From contig NZ_CP108100.1 of assembly GCF_036195045.1 (NCBI RefSeq), positions 5,456,001 to 5,520,000 of the forward strand: 64,000 bases of DNA. The letters run 5' to 3'. Below are positions 28,782 through 37,632 of the stretch, one piece after another. A program made the translations under genes and the position numbers. The notes under the pieces are model-generated. The model saw only the letters and a list, made by a program, of their open reading frames with translations, made no database searches and was not told the origin of the DNA. Position 1 is the first letter of the stretch, and each line of letters begins with the position of its first letter. Source of the stretch: Streptomyces sp. NBC_00236 (GTDB lineage: Bacteria > Actinomycetota > Actinomycetes > Streptomycetales > Streptomycetaceae).

Positions 28782-31362
28782 CCCTCAGTTCCCGTACGCC
28801 CGTCGGCTCGGCCGCGTCCGTCGAACGGACCGTCACCCGCACCTGGCGGGCCACCGCCCCCGCCCGGTACGGCTGCCAGTTCCTGCCGTCGGCCGAGGTC
28901 TCCAGGCGGTGCGAGGCGGGGGGTACGTCCGTCCACTCCGGCGCGAATCCCGTCACCGGGGCCGCCCGCCCCAGATCCACCGTCAGCGAGCCCGTCTCCC
29001 CGTCCGGGGACCAGGCCGTCGCCGTACTGCCGTCGACCGCCGCGGCCGCGTACAGGCCGGGCGTCTCGGACGTCGCCGTCGCCGGGCGGCAACGGGCCGC
29101 GTCGGTGGTCGGGGTCAGGTCCGGCCGGCGCGTGGGCAGGGTGAGGGAGGAGGACAGGGAACGGGAACCGGACGGGGTGTGGAGCGTGAAGGGGGCGCCC
29201 GACGTCAGGCGGACCTCCGTCGTCCGGGGGCCGATCGCGACGTCGTACGTACGCCCCCGGTAGCGCAGGCCCGTCAGGTTCACGCCGTCGCTCAGCTGCG
29301 GCGGCAGCATCGGGTCCAGGCGCACCCCGTCCTCCCGCAGCCGCAGACCCGTCAGCCCGTGTGTGAACACCTGGAGGAAGCCGCCCTTGCCGGTGAGGAA
29401 GTCCTCGGCGGGGAAGCCGGACAGCGGGTCCTGCGCACCCGCCTTCTCGCCCCGCGCCTCGCTGAAGAGGGCGTACGGGCCGCGCATGAACGGGCGCACC
29501 GCACGCTGGAGATACGTGTACGTGGCGCAGCCCGGCTCCCCGATCGCGGCCGCGTCGATCGCGTGGACCGAGTCCGTCATCGCCGGGCCGTCCGGATCGG
29601 TGTGCGCCGCGTAGTAGTCGAGCGTCGAGGCGGCCGCACCCGGCTCCATCGGCCACTCCAGCGGGTAGATCAGCAGGACCGTGTCGGCCTGTTTGATCGT
29701 CGAGCCGTCGTACCCCGCGTACTGGAGGTAGAGCTTCCGTTCGGGGTCGTACGGGATGCGCAGGCCGTCCGCGACCTCGGTCCACTTCTCCGGGGCCGGG
29801 TGCCCGAGGAGCTGGGCCGCGCGGGTGGCGTTGCGCAGGGCGGTGGCCGCGACGGCGTTGGTGAACACCCCGTCCGTGACGCCGTTGCTGTACTCGTCCG
29901 GGCCCGCCACCTCCTTCACCGAGTAGCTGCCGTCGTCGTTCGCGGTGGCGCGCGAGGCCCAGAAGTCGGCGATGCCCCGGAGCATCTGCCAGCCGTGGCC
30001 GGCCAGCCAGTCGCGGTCGCCGGTGGCCAGGTAGTACTGCCAGACGGCCAGGGACACATCGCCCTGGAGATGGTTCTGGGTCACGCAGTGCGGCGGGTTC
30101 CAGCTCTGGCACTCCGACCAGAGACTGCCCTTGCTCGCGCTCGTCCACGGGTAGAACAGGCCCTGGTAGCCCAGCTTCTCGGCGTTCGTACGGGCTTCGT
30201 CGCGCGTCCGGTAGCGGTACTCGACCACTGAACGTGCCAGTTCGGGACGGGTGGCGAGGAGCCCCGGGTACATCCAGGTCTCCGCGTCCCAGAACACCAT
30301 GCCCGCGTAGTTGTCACTGGTCAGCCCGGCCGGGGCGATGCTGTCGCGGGAGCCGGTGCGGGTGGAGGCGAGGAGTCCGTACTGGGCCGAGCGCAGCCAC
30401 TTCTGCAGATCGGGGCTGCCCGGCACGGACACGTCGGCGGACCAGTCGCGGCGCCAGACGGCGGCGTTCTCGGCGAGCACGGCGGACCAGCCGCGCCGCG
30501 CCGCGCGCCGGGACGCCTCGCGCGCGGTGGTGCGCGGGGCGCGCGAGGTGAGCGCGGTGTCCACCCCGACGTACTTCTCGTACGTATACGTGCGCCCGGC
30601 GCTCACCCGGGCCGCCTGTCCGCTCATGCCCGCCGGGCGCACCGTCTGCACGACCGCGCCCGCCGTCCCCGTGCCCCGGGTGCGGAAGGTTCCGTCCTCC
30701 TCCAGGTCGATCCGGCGCGCCCCGCGCGGGTCGAGCCGGCCGGTGACCGTCGCGGTGCCGGTCCAGTGCGGGGTCATCCGCAGCCGTACCGCACCGGTGT
30801 GCACATCGGAGCGGTCGGCCAGCACCTCGTACGTGAGGTCGGTCGCGCGCCCGTCGGCGGTGGTCCAGCGGAGCGACGTACGCACCAGCCCGCACCGCAG
30901 GAACACCGTCTGGCGGTACCGGGAGATGCGTCCGGCCGGAGTGGCGGAGCCGTACGTCTCCCCGCCCACCCGTACATCGAGGTTCGTCCAGCTCGGCAGC
31001 GCGGCGGCCACCTCGCGGCCCGCCGCCAGATCCTCCTCGCGGCCGAAGAGCCCGGAGACGAACGCCCCGTCGTAGCGCGGGGTGAACAGCGGCCAGCCGG
31101 TCTTCTCCTCGCGGTCGGCGTACCCGGCACCCGCGGCCGGTACGCGGTGCCCCAGATAGCCGTTTCCGACGTAGGGGTCGTAGCCCTCGGCCTCGCCGAA
31201 CGTCGTGGACGTCGGGGCCCAGGCGGGATCCGTGTCCCGGCCGCAGGCCACGGCGGGCGCGGCGGGTGACGGCCGACCGGTGGCGGAGGCGACGGGCGGC
31301 AGTGGCGCGATCAGGGCGCAGGCGACGAGGGAGGTGAGAAGAGAGGTACGCGAAAGGCTCAC
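28768..31362 (-). CDS. Secreted family GH65 glycoside hydrolase (acid trehalase-like) with C-terminal F5/8-type domain
   Basis: 864 residues. A signal peptide (about 1-27) is followed by a GH65 N-terminal beta-sandwich, then the (alpha/alpha)6 catalytic barrel with FWDAETWMYP and the acid-catalyst region EVAGPDEYSNGVTD. The late motif GFPAEDFLTGKGGFLQVFTHGL closes the barrel. The C-terminal 150 residues (AAAAVDGSTATAWSPDGETGSLTVDLG and RVTVRSTD) look like a discoidin carbohydrate-binding module. Secreted GH65 enzymes of this build are usually alpha,alpha-trehalases, though kojibiose or related glucosides are possible. The GTG start is leaderless-like: TACGTT (31369-31374) ends six bases upstream. 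Confidence 0.87.
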   Translation of the reverse strand: MSLSRTSLLTSLVACALIAPLPPVASATGRPSPAAPAVACGRDTDPAWAPTSTTFGEAEGYDPYVGNGYLGHRVPAAGAGYADREEKTGWPLFTPRYDGAFVSGLFGREEDLAAGREVAAALPSWTNLDVRVGGETYGSATPAGRISRYRQTVFLRCGLVRTSLRWTTADGRATDLTYEVLADRSDVHTGAVRLRMTPHWTGTATVTGRLDPRGARRIDLEEDGTFRTRGTGTAGAVVQTVRPAGMSGQAARVSAGRTYTYEKYVGVDTALTSRAPRTTAREASRRAARRGWSAVLAENAAVWRRDWSADVSVPGSPDLQKWLRSAQYGLLASTRTGSRDSIAPAGLTSDNYAGMVFWDAETWMYPGLLATRPELARSVVEYRYRTRDEARTNAEKLGYQGLFYPWTSASKGSLWSECQSWNPPHCVTQNHLQGDVSLAVWQYYLATGDRDWLAGHGWQMLRGIADFWASRATANDDGSYSVKEVAGPDEYSNGVTDGVFTNAVAATALRNATRAAQLLGHPAPEKWTEVADGLRIPYDPERKLYLQYAGYDGSTIKQADTVLLIYPLEWPMEPGAAASTLDYYAAHTDPDGPAMTDSVHAIDAAAIGEPGCATYTYLQRAVRPFMRGPYALFSEARGEKAGAQDPLSGFPAEDFLTGKGGFLQVFTHGLTGLRLREDGVRLDPMLPPQLSDGVNLTGLRYRGRTYDVAIGPRTTEVRLTSGAPFTLHTPSGSRSLSSSLTLPTRRPDLTPTTDAARCRPATATSETPGLYAAAAVDGSTATAWSPDGETGSLTVDLGRAAPVTGFAPEWTDVPPASHRLETSADGRNWQPYRAGAVARQVRVTVRSTDAAEPTGVRELRVTQP

Positions 31363-31398
31363 GGTACGAACGTAGGGAAGCGGGCGGGGTGCGGCGGG

Positions 31399-31474
31399 GC
31401 ACGGCGCGCGGGTGAACGGCTGACGCGGGCGCGGTGCGGAGCGGCACGGCGCGCGGGTGAACGGCTGGCGCGGG
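31399..31474. repeat. Two direct copies of a 31-base sequence
   Basis: 31399-31429 and 31444-31474 are identical at 30 of 31 positions, 45 bases apart, between the GH65 start and the end of the threonine synthase-like gene. Both are in non-coding sequence. Confidence 0.8.
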
Positions 31475-31531
31475 GGCGTGCCGGCGTCCTGGAGGACCGG
31501 TCGCGCGCCGGTGCCGGGCGTCGCGGTCGGA

Positions 31532-32635
31532 TCAGGCCGCGAGCCCCGTCTTGAGTCCCGCGCCGCACAGCGGTACGACGACGCTGCGGTCCGTCCAGCC
31601 GCCCACGGCCGCCCAGCAGGCCACGCCCGTCGTCTCCACGTAGAAGCCGCGGGCGGCCAGATCCAGCTGTGCCGCGCGGATCTGATCCTCGGTCACCGTC
31701 AGGAAGGTGCCGCCCGACTCCCGCACCGCCGCCAGGATCGCGCGGGCACGCGGCGGGCGCGGGATGGCGATGCCCTCGGCGAGGGTGGGGGAGGCGGTGG
31801 CACCGGCCGGGGTGCCGAGGAGGTCGTCCGCCCCCGCGTGGAAGGCGGCGGCCAGCGGGGACACCGCCTCGGCCTGGACGGCGACCAGCGCGGGGCGGGT
31901 GTCGATCAGGCCCTGGGCGAGGAGTTCCGCGGTGGCCAGGGCCGCGCCGAGGAGCAGCGTGCCGTTGCCGACCGGTACGGCGATGACCTCCGGGAGCCGG
32001 CCGCCGAGGTCCTCCCAGAGCTCGTACACGTAGGTCTTCGTGCCGTGCAGGAAGTACGGGTTGAAGACGTGCGAGGCGTAGAAGGTGCCGGGTGCGTCGG
32101 CGGCGGTGCGGGCCGCCCGCGCCGTCGCCTCGCGGTCCCCGGGGACGACTTCCAGCCGGGCGCCGTGCGCCCGGATCTGCTCGGTCTTCTTCGGGGACGT
32201 GCCCTCGGGGACGTACACCGTGCAGGGCAGCGCGGCGCGGGCACAGTACGCGGCGACGGCCGTGCCCGCGTTGCCGCTGCTGTCCGCGACGACGCGCTCG
32301 GGGGCGAGGCGGCGGGCCAGTTCGGCGAGCATCACCGCGCCGCGGTCCTTGAAGGAGAGCGTCGGCATGAGGAAGTCGAGTTTGGCCGAGACCGTGCCGG
32401 TGAGCGGTACCAGCGGGGTGCGGCCCTCGCCGAGGGTCGTCGCGGGGGAGGAGAGCGGCAGGACCTCCTCGTAGCGCCACAGGGAGTTGACCCGGCCGGG
32501 CAGTTCGCCGGGACGCAGCGGGCCCGCGCTCTCGAAGTCCAGGTCCCACGGACCGCGGCAGACCGGGCAGCACCAGGTGAGCGAGGTGACGTCGGCACGG
32601 GTGCCGTCCTGCGGGCAGCGGTACGTGGTGGCCAT
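31532..32635 (-). CDS. Threonine synthase-like PLP-dependent enzyme
   Basis: 367 residues. An N-terminal zinc ribbon (C7, C22/C23, C26) precedes a fold-type II PLP domain with the Schiff-base lysine in LSFKDRG (K96), the substrate loop SSGNAGTAVAAYCARA and the phosphate-binding glycine loop VPVGNGTLLLG. It resembles class I threonine synthase (phosphohomoserine to threonine) but is also close to other beta-eliminating paralogues, so the reaction is uncertain. It stands alone, not with hom/thrB. An in-frame ATG four codons upstream (32647) is possible; neither has a clear ribosome site. Confidence 0.8.
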   Translation of the reverse strand: MATTYRCPQDGTRADVTSLTWCCPVCRGPWDLDFESAGPLRPGELPGRVNSLWRYEEVLPLSSPATTLGEGRTPLVPLTGTVSAKLDFLMPTLSFKDRGAVMLAELARRLAPERVVADSSGNAGTAVAAYCARAALPCTVYVPEGTSPKKTEQIRAHGARLEVVPGDREATARAARTAADAPGTFYASHVFNPYFLHGTKTYVYELWEDLGGRLPEVIAVPVGNGTLLLGAALATAELLAQGLIDTRPALVAVQAEAVSPLAAAFHAGADDLLGTPAGATASPTLAEGIAIPRPPRARAILAAVRESGGTFLTVTEDQIRAAQLDLAARGFYVETTGVACWAAVGGWTDRSVVVPLCGAGLKTGLAA

Positions 32636-32672
32636 GGCTGCCAGCATGCCAGCCGGGGCGGCAGGGCGGAGT

Positions 32673-32704
32673 CCGGGGCGGCCGCGGTGTCGCGGCCGCC
32701 CCGG
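32673..32704 (-). terminator. Terminator after the chitinase gene
   Basis: Perfect 14-base arms (32673-32686 and 32691-32704) with a GTGT loop, 12 bases beyond the chitinase stop. Confidence 0.85.
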
Positions 32705-32715
32705 AAGGGCCGTTC

Positions 32716-34110
32716 CTACCGCCGGGAGAGTCCGCGGTCGACGGCGGTCATCAGCTCGCCGTCCTCCGTGTCCCCGTCCAGGGACCAGAACATCGCGCCG
32801 CCGAGCCGGTGGTCGCGGATGTACGCGGTCTTGGTGCGCAGGACCTGCGGGTCGTCGTACGTCCACAGTGTGGTGCCGTCGAACAGCCAGGCGCTGCCGT
32901 CACGGACGTTGCGGTGGACCTCGTACGTACCGGATTCGGCCAGCTTCTTGAGGGCCTTGTAGTCCTCGTAACCGGCCGCCCAGGTGGCGGGGGCGGGGGC
33001 CGCGGCGGGTTGGCCGAGGCCGTCACCGCCGCCGGTCACACCGGTCCAGCCCTGACCGTAGAACGGCATCCCCATCACGAGCTTGCGGGCCGGGGCGCCG
33101 CGCTTCAGCCAGTCGCGCACGGTCTGGTCGACGCTGAAGTCGCCCTTCGCGTACAGCGCGGACTGCTGCGCGGTGGTCTTCTCGCCCGAGACATGGAAGT
33201 CGTAGCCCTGAAGGTTCACGAAGTCGAAGTCCCGCATGATGCGCGGGACGTCGAAGCCGGCGTCGATCTTCTCGGGGGACGTGGGCACGAACGCCGAGAG
33301 GTCGTAGTGCTTGGGCTTCGCTCCGTGGTGGCCGCCCTTACGGGCCGCGGCGCTCTTCGCGTAGGCGTCGAGCTGGGTACGGAATTCATGGACCAGGGCC
33401 GTGAAGTTCCGCTTGTCCTCGGGGCGGTGGACCGTGTCGGTGTCACCGGCGGATCCCGGCCATTCCCAGTCGATGTCCACGCCGTCGAAGAGACCGGCTG
33501 CCGCGCCCTCGCCGCCGCGCGTCCCGTCCACCGGCAGATTGCCCTTGATGTACAGGTCGATGCACGAGGAGACGAAGGCCTTGCGGGAGGCGGGAGTGCG
33601 GGCCGCGTCCGAGAAGTGGGTGGACCAGCTCCAGCCGCCGAGCGAGATCATCACCTTGAGGCCGGGGTGCTTGGCCTTGAGCTCGCGCAGCTGGTTGAAG
33701 TTGCCCGCGAGTGCCTGGTCGTCGGTGTCGGCGACGCCGTCCACCGAGCCCGCCGCATCCAGCGGGCGTACGTAGTCGGCCCAGGCGTCTGCCTCGCCGG
33801 GGACGTTGCCCGTGAAGCACTTCCCGTCGGCACTCACGTTGCCGAACGAGTAGTTGATGTGGGTGAGCTTGGCCGCCGTGCCGCTCGTCTCCAGGTCCTT
33901 GACCTGGAAGTCGCGTCCGTAGACACCCCATTGGGTGAAGTAGCCGACGCGCTTGTACGCGGGCGCGGAACTGTGGTGGCCTCCCTTCCCGCGGTCCGTG
34001 CGGTGCTCGTCGCCGTGGCCCGCGGTGGCGTTGGCGGCGGGGGCGAGGGTGGCGGCCAGCGAGAAGGCGCAGGCGGCAATGGCCAGTCCGGACAGGGTTC
34101 TTCGACGCAT
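32716..34110 (-). CDS. Secreted family GH18 chitinase
   Basis: 464 residues. After a signal peptide (about 1-29) and a His/Gly-rich linker comes the GH18 barrel: RVGYFTQWGVYGRDF, then KVMISLGGWSWS, the catalytic DGVDIDWEWP (D209, D212, D214, E216) and the substrate motif VNLQGYDFHV. The chitinase-insertion region ends with GGAMFWSLDGDT. It cleaves beta-1,4-GlcNAc chains outside the cell. No separate chitin-binding module is present. The upstream DasR-type operator fits control by N-acetylglucosamine signalling. The ATG at 34110 has AGGAACGGG upstream. Confidence 0.95.
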   Translation of the reverse strand: MRRRTLSGLAIAACAFSLAATLAPAANATAGHGDEHRTDRGKGGHHSSAPAYKRVGYFTQWGVYGRDFQVKDLETSGTAAKLTHINYSFGNVSADGKCFTGNVPGEADAWADYVRPLDAAGSVDGVADTDDQALAGNFNQLRELKAKHPGLKVMISLGGWSWSTHFSDAARTPASRKAFVSSCIDLYIKGNLPVDGTRGGEGAAAGLFDGVDIDWEWPGSAGDTDTVHRPEDKRNFTALVHEFRTQLDAYAKSAAARKGGHHGAKPKHYDLSAFVPTSPEKIDAGFDVPRIMRDFDFVNLQGYDFHVSGEKTTAQQSALYAKGDFSVDQTVRDWLKRGAPARKLVMGMPFYGQGWTGVTGGGDGLGQPAAAPAPATWAAGYEDYKALKKLAESGTYEVHRNVRDGSAWLFDGTTLWTYDDPQVLRTKTAYIRDHRLGGAMFWSLDGDTEDGELMTAVDRGLSRR

Positions 34111-34181
34111 GAGGCCCGTTCCTGTGCGTGTGCGAGGCATGTGCGGGGAGGTGCGTGACCGTGCTGTGTGGAGAGGAAGCT

Positions 34182-34198
34182 ATTGGTCTGGACCAAAT
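34182..34198. promoter_or_regulatory. DasR-responsive element (dre) upstream of the chitinase
   Basis: ATTGGTCTGGACCAAAT has the TGGTCT-GACCA core of the DasR operator known from Streptomyces chitinase and GlcNAc-uptake promoters. It sits about 72 bases before the chitinase start. DasR would repress here until GlcNAc-derived effectors accumulate. Confidence 0.8.
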
Positions 34199-34371
34199 AT
34201 GGTCAAGGGGTGGGGTGCACCGGAACGCCCGAGGACGCGTGGCGGCTGGGGCGGGATATGCGCACGCCGACGGCGAATCATCACTTCGAGTGAAACTCTG
34301 GCCTGTGCTTGCGGTGTGGAACCGACCGTTGCGACGCTGTTGCAGTCTGTCAACCTCTTGGGGAGTGGCCT

Positions 34372-35124
34372 GTGACTTTCGGTGAGCAGCCCGCCTATCT
34401 GCGCGTTGCGAGCGATCTGAGAGAGAAGATCGCCAACGGTTCGCTGCCGCCGCATACGCGCCTGCCGTCGCAGGCGCGTATCCGCGAGGAGTACGGGGTC
34501 TCGGACACCGTCGCGCTGGAGGCGCGCAAGGTGCTGATGGCCGAGGGCCTCGTCGAGGGCCGTTCCGGCTCCGGAACCTATGTGCGCGAGCGCCCGGTCC
34601 CGCGCCGGATCGCCCGTTCCGGCTTCCGGTCGGAGGCGGGAGCCAGTCCGTTCCGGCAGGAGCAGACGGCGGAGGGTGCGCGGGGGACCTGGGAGTCCCG
34701 GAGCGAACAGGAGGGCGCGAGCCCGGAGATCGCCGAGCGGCTCGGCATCGAGCCGGGCGACCGGGTGATGCGTACGCGCTATGTGTTCCGGGACGGCGGC
34801 GAGCCGATGATGCTCTCCACCTCGTGGGAGACCCTCGCGGTCACGGGGCGCACACCGGTGATGCTGCCGGAGGAGGGCCCCTTGGGCGGCTGCGGGGTGG
34901 TCGAGCGGATGGCCGCGATCGATGTCGTCGTGGACAACGTGGCCGAGCAGGTCGGCGCGCGCCCGGGGCTGGCGGAGGAGCTCCTGGCGCTCGGCGGGGT
35001 GCCGGGCCATGTGGTGATGGTGATCGAGCGGACGTACTACGCGTCGGGCCGCCCGGTCGAGACCGCCGACGTGGTGGTGCCGGCCGACCGCTACCGGGTC
35101 GCCTACCACCTGCCGGTCCGGTGA
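34372..35124 (+). CDS. GntR-family (HutC/UTRA type) regulator
   Basis: 250 residues. The N-terminal GntR helix-turn-helix (YLRVASDLREKIANGSLPPHTRLPSQARIREEYGVSDTVALEARKVLMAEGLVEGRSGSGTYV, in sections) is followed by a UTRA effector domain from about residue 85. UTRA domains bind sugars, histidine derivatives or nucleosides. It is not DasR itself by sequence impression. It lies upstream of the NCS1 permease, separated by a repeat tract, so regulation of that permease is possible but unproven. GTG start with GGGGAG upstream. Confidence 0.93.
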   Translation: MTFGEQPAYLRVASDLREKIANGSLPPHTRLPSQARIREEYGVSDTVALEARKVLMAEGLVEGRSGSGTYVRERPVPRRIARSGFRSEAGASPFRQEQTAEGARGTWESRSEQEGASPEIAERLGIEPGDRVMRTRYVFRDGGEPMMLSTSWETLAVTGRTPVMLPEEGPLGGCGVVERMAAIDVVVDNVAEQVGARPGLAEELLALGGVPGHVVMVIERTYYASGRPVETADVVVPADRYRVAYHLPVR

Positions 35125-35197
35125 AGGGTGCGGCGCGGTCCGGGCCGGCTGCCGGGCGGGACCTGCTGACCCGCGGTCCGGGTCGGACGGCGGGCTG

Positions 35198-35453
35198 CCG
35201 GTCCTGCGGTTCCGGTCGCGGTCGGGCGACGGGTTTCCGGTCCTGCGGTTCGGGTTCCGGTCGGGTGACGGGCTGCTGCTCCTGCGGTTCCGGTTCAGGT
35301 CGGACGGCGGGCCGCCGGTCCCGCGGTTCCGGTTCCGGCCGGTTGGCGGGCGCCCGGTCCTGCGGCTCCGGCCGGTTGGCGGGCTCTCCGGCCTGCGGCT
35401 CCGGCGGGTCGGCGGGCTCTCCGGCCTGCGGTTCCGGTCGGTCGGCGGGGCGG
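35198..35453. repeat. Degenerate minisatellite with 39- and 33-base units
   Basis: Seven head-to-tail copies of a unit built on CCGGTCCTGCGGTTCCGG. The first four steps are 39 bases (35198, 35237, 35276, 35315) and the last ones 33 bases (35354, 35387, 35420). All length changes are multiples of three. It fills the gap between the GntR and NCS1 genes. No recognisable protein is encoded, although one frame continues from a GTG overlapping the GntR stop. Confidence 0.85.
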
Positions 35454-35638
35454 CGGGCGCGGCGTTCCTGTCGGGTGACCGATATCCGGCGGGGCCCGTC
35501 CGGTGCCCGTCACCACGAATTAACGGCGGCCCGTACCCCGTAACGGCCGGGCAATCATCGACCGTGATGGCTTGTCATGTCCCGCTCCTACCTTCCCGTT
35601 CGGACCCGCACTCCGGACTGACGAACGGGAAGTCACCG

Positions 35639-37372
35639 ATGACGGACACAGTCGTACCGCAGACGGAGACCGCCTCCGGGGGAGACCTCGCAGGCGGCTC
35701 CGGCGCCCCGCCCCCCAGTCGCAGCTACGCGAAACTCGCGGCGGACGAGAGCCGGGAGGACTACTCCCTGCGCTATGCGCCGCACTCCTTCCGGCGCTGG
35801 TCGCCCGGCACGGTCGCCGGCACCGCGCTCGGTGGGATCGCCTACCTGGCCGACTTCGCGATCGGTGCCTCGATCGTCTTCACCTATGGCTTCACCAGCG
35901 GATTCGCCTCGATCATGGCGGCCGCGACGATCATCTTCCTCACCGGCATCCCCATCGCCCGCGCCTGCGCGAAGTACGGCCTGGACATGGACCTCGTCAC
36001 CCGGGGCGCCGGATTCGGCTACTTCGGCTCGACGCTGACCTCGCTGATCTACGCGTCCTTCACCTTCATCTTCTTCGCCCTGGAGGGCTCGATCATGGCC
36101 CAGGCCATGCATCAGGCCTTCGGACTTCCGGTCGAGGCGGGCTATCTGATCACCACTCTGATCGTCATACCGATCGTCTTCCGCGGCATGGGCGCCCTCG
36201 CCAAGGTGCAGGCCTGGACCCAGCCCGTCTGGATCATCGGCATGGTGCTGCCGTTCGTCGTCCTCGCCTTCGAGGCGCCGGACGCCTGGGGTGCGTTCGG
36301 CTCCTTCGGCGGCACGGAAGGGGCGGGGTCGGGCTTCTCCTGGATCGGCTTCGGGCTCGGCACCGGTGTCGCGCTCTCGCTCATCGCGCAGATCGGTGAG
36401 CAGGCCGACTACCTGCGCTTCATGCCGGCGAAGACGGAGGCCAACAAGCGGCGCTGGAACCTCGCCGTCCTCGCCGCCGGACCCGGCTGGGTGATCATCG
36501 GCGCGGCCAAGCAGCTCGGCGGCGCGCTGCTCGCCTTCGTCGCCCTGGAGGCGGTCGGCAAGACACACGCGCTGGAGCCGATCGCCCCGCAGATCGAGGC
36601 GCTGAAGCCCTGGCTCGGCTCGTTCGCGCTGCCTGCGGCCGCGCTCTTCGTGATCGTGTCGCAGATCAAGATCAACGTGACCAATGCCTACAGCGGCTCG
36701 TTGTCCTGGTCGAACTTCTTCTCCCGGATCACCCACCGTCACCCCGGCCGGGTCTGGTACATCTTCCTCAATCTCGTCATCGCGCTGACGCTGATGGAGA
36801 TGAACATGTTCGCGGCCCTCAACAAGCTGCTGGGCTTCTACTCCAACGTGGGCATCGCCTGGATCGTCGCGGTCGCCGCCGACCTGGTCATCAACAAGCG
36901 GATCGGTCTGAGCCCGCCGTACATCGAGTTCAAACGGGCCTATCTGTACGCGGTGAATCCGGCCGGGTTCGGGGCGATGGTGATCGCCTCGACCGTCTCG
37001 ATCCTCGCCTTCTTCGGGCTGTTCGGCACGTACGCGGAGGCGTTCTCGACCTTCATCGCGGCCGGACTCTCGTTGACGCTCTGTCCGCTGATCGCCTGGG
37101 CGACGAAGGGGAAGTACTACCTGGCGCGCCCCAATCCCGTGAACGGGCCCGGAGCCGAGGTCGCGGACATCACCGCCACCCACACCTGCGCGGTCTGCGA
37201 AACGGCCTACGAGCTCCCGGACATCGCCGACTGCCCCGTGCGGTCCGGGCCGATCTGCTCGCTCTGCTGCTCGCTGGACGCGGAGTGCGGAGACGTCTGC
37301 CGCAAGGCCCCGGCCGCCGGCCCGGTCCTCATGCCGGAGCCGGTACTGCGCGAGGGGGCGGCCCGTCCCTGA
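35639..37372 (+). CDS. NCS1-family (purine/cytosine permease-like) transporter with C-terminal Cys-rich domain
   Basis: 577 residues with 12 hydrophobic segments typical of nucleobase:cation symporter-1 proteins, from the N-terminal SLRYAPHSFRRWSPGTVAG through YSGSLSWSNFFSR and a conserved IKINVTNA stretch. After the last helix comes a cytosolic tail of about 65 residues with eight cysteines in CAVC, DCP and ICSLCCSLDAECGDVC, probably a metal-binding ribbon. I recall the same tail in a subgroup of NCS1 permeases paired with sensor kinases in other bacteria. The substrate is unknown (nucleobase or related). ATG with GGGAAG upstream; in-frame codons back to 35564 are not needed. A strong hairpin follows. 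Confidence 0.88.
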   Translation: MTDTVVPQTETASGGDLAGGSGAPPPSRSYAKLAADESREDYSLRYAPHSFRRWSPGTVAGTALGGIAYLADFAIGASIVFTYGFTSGFASIMAAATIIFLTGIPIARACAKYGLDMDLVTRGAGFGYFGSTLTSLIYASFTFIFFALEGSIMAQAMHQAFGLPVEAGYLITTLIVIPIVFRGMGALAKVQAWTQPVWIIGMVLPFVVLAFEAPDAWGAFGSFGGTEGAGSGFSWIGFGLGTGVALSLIAQIGEQADYLRFMPAKTEANKRRWNLAVLAAGPGWVIIGAAKQLGGALLAFVALEAVGKTHALEPIAPQIEALKPWLGSFALPAAALFVIVSQIKINVTNAYSGSLSWSNFFSRITHRHPGRVWYIFLNLVIALTLMEMNMFAALNKLLGFYSNVGIAWIVAVAADLVINKRIGLSPPYIEFKRAYLYAVNPAGFGAMVIASTVSILAFFGLFGTYAEAFSTFIAAGLSLTLCPLIAWATKGKYYLARPNPVNGPGAEVADITATHTCAVCETAYELPDIADCPVRSGPICSLCCSLDAECGDVCRKAPAAGPVLMPEPVLREGAARP

Positions 37373-37426
37373 GGGCGGCCCCCGAGGCCCTGCGGGCCCG
37401 TCCGTGACCGACAGAGCCGTGGCGGA

Positions 37427-37468
37427 ACGCCCCGGGGGCGCATCGGGCCGGATGCGCCCCCGGGGCGT
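37427..37468 (+). terminator. Terminator after the NCS1 permease
   Basis: Perfect 18-base arms (37427-37444 and 37451-37468) with a 6-base loop, 55 bases after the stop. Confidence 0.88.
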
Positions 37469-37548
37469 TGGTCCGCTCCTGGCCGGATCGGTATCTCTTT
37501 GTGCAATTACGCATGCGTTGAGTAAAGGTCAGGCGTAGGCTCGGGCAT

Positions 37549-37632
37549 ATGCGTACTGCGGTTTCCTGGGGATCCTTAGAAACATGCACGTTGTTCAGGG
37601 GAGGGGCGCAATGCTCGGGAGGGACACGATGA
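37549..37632 (+). CDS. Possible 27-codon upstream ORF overlapping the SPOR gene start
   Basis: An ATG seven bases after a TAGGCT hexamer (37536-37541) opens a 27-codon frame whose TGA overlaps the ATG of the next gene (ATGA). Codon 10 is TTA, the rare leucine codon read only by the bldA tRNA in Streptomyces. The peptide has no recognisable family. It may be a translated leader, or the next gene may simply have a leader that happens to be open. Confidence 0.35.
   Translation: MRTAVSWGSLETCTLFRGGAQCSGGTR

Noticed and set aside
34182..35124. The GntR gene as DasR itself
   Set aside because: The gene neighbourhood (no dasABC, no nag genes) and sequence impression do not support it.
35295..35516. 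Minus-strand Pro/Arg/Gly frame in the minisatellite
   Set aside because: Produced by the repeat unit; no ribosome site or family.
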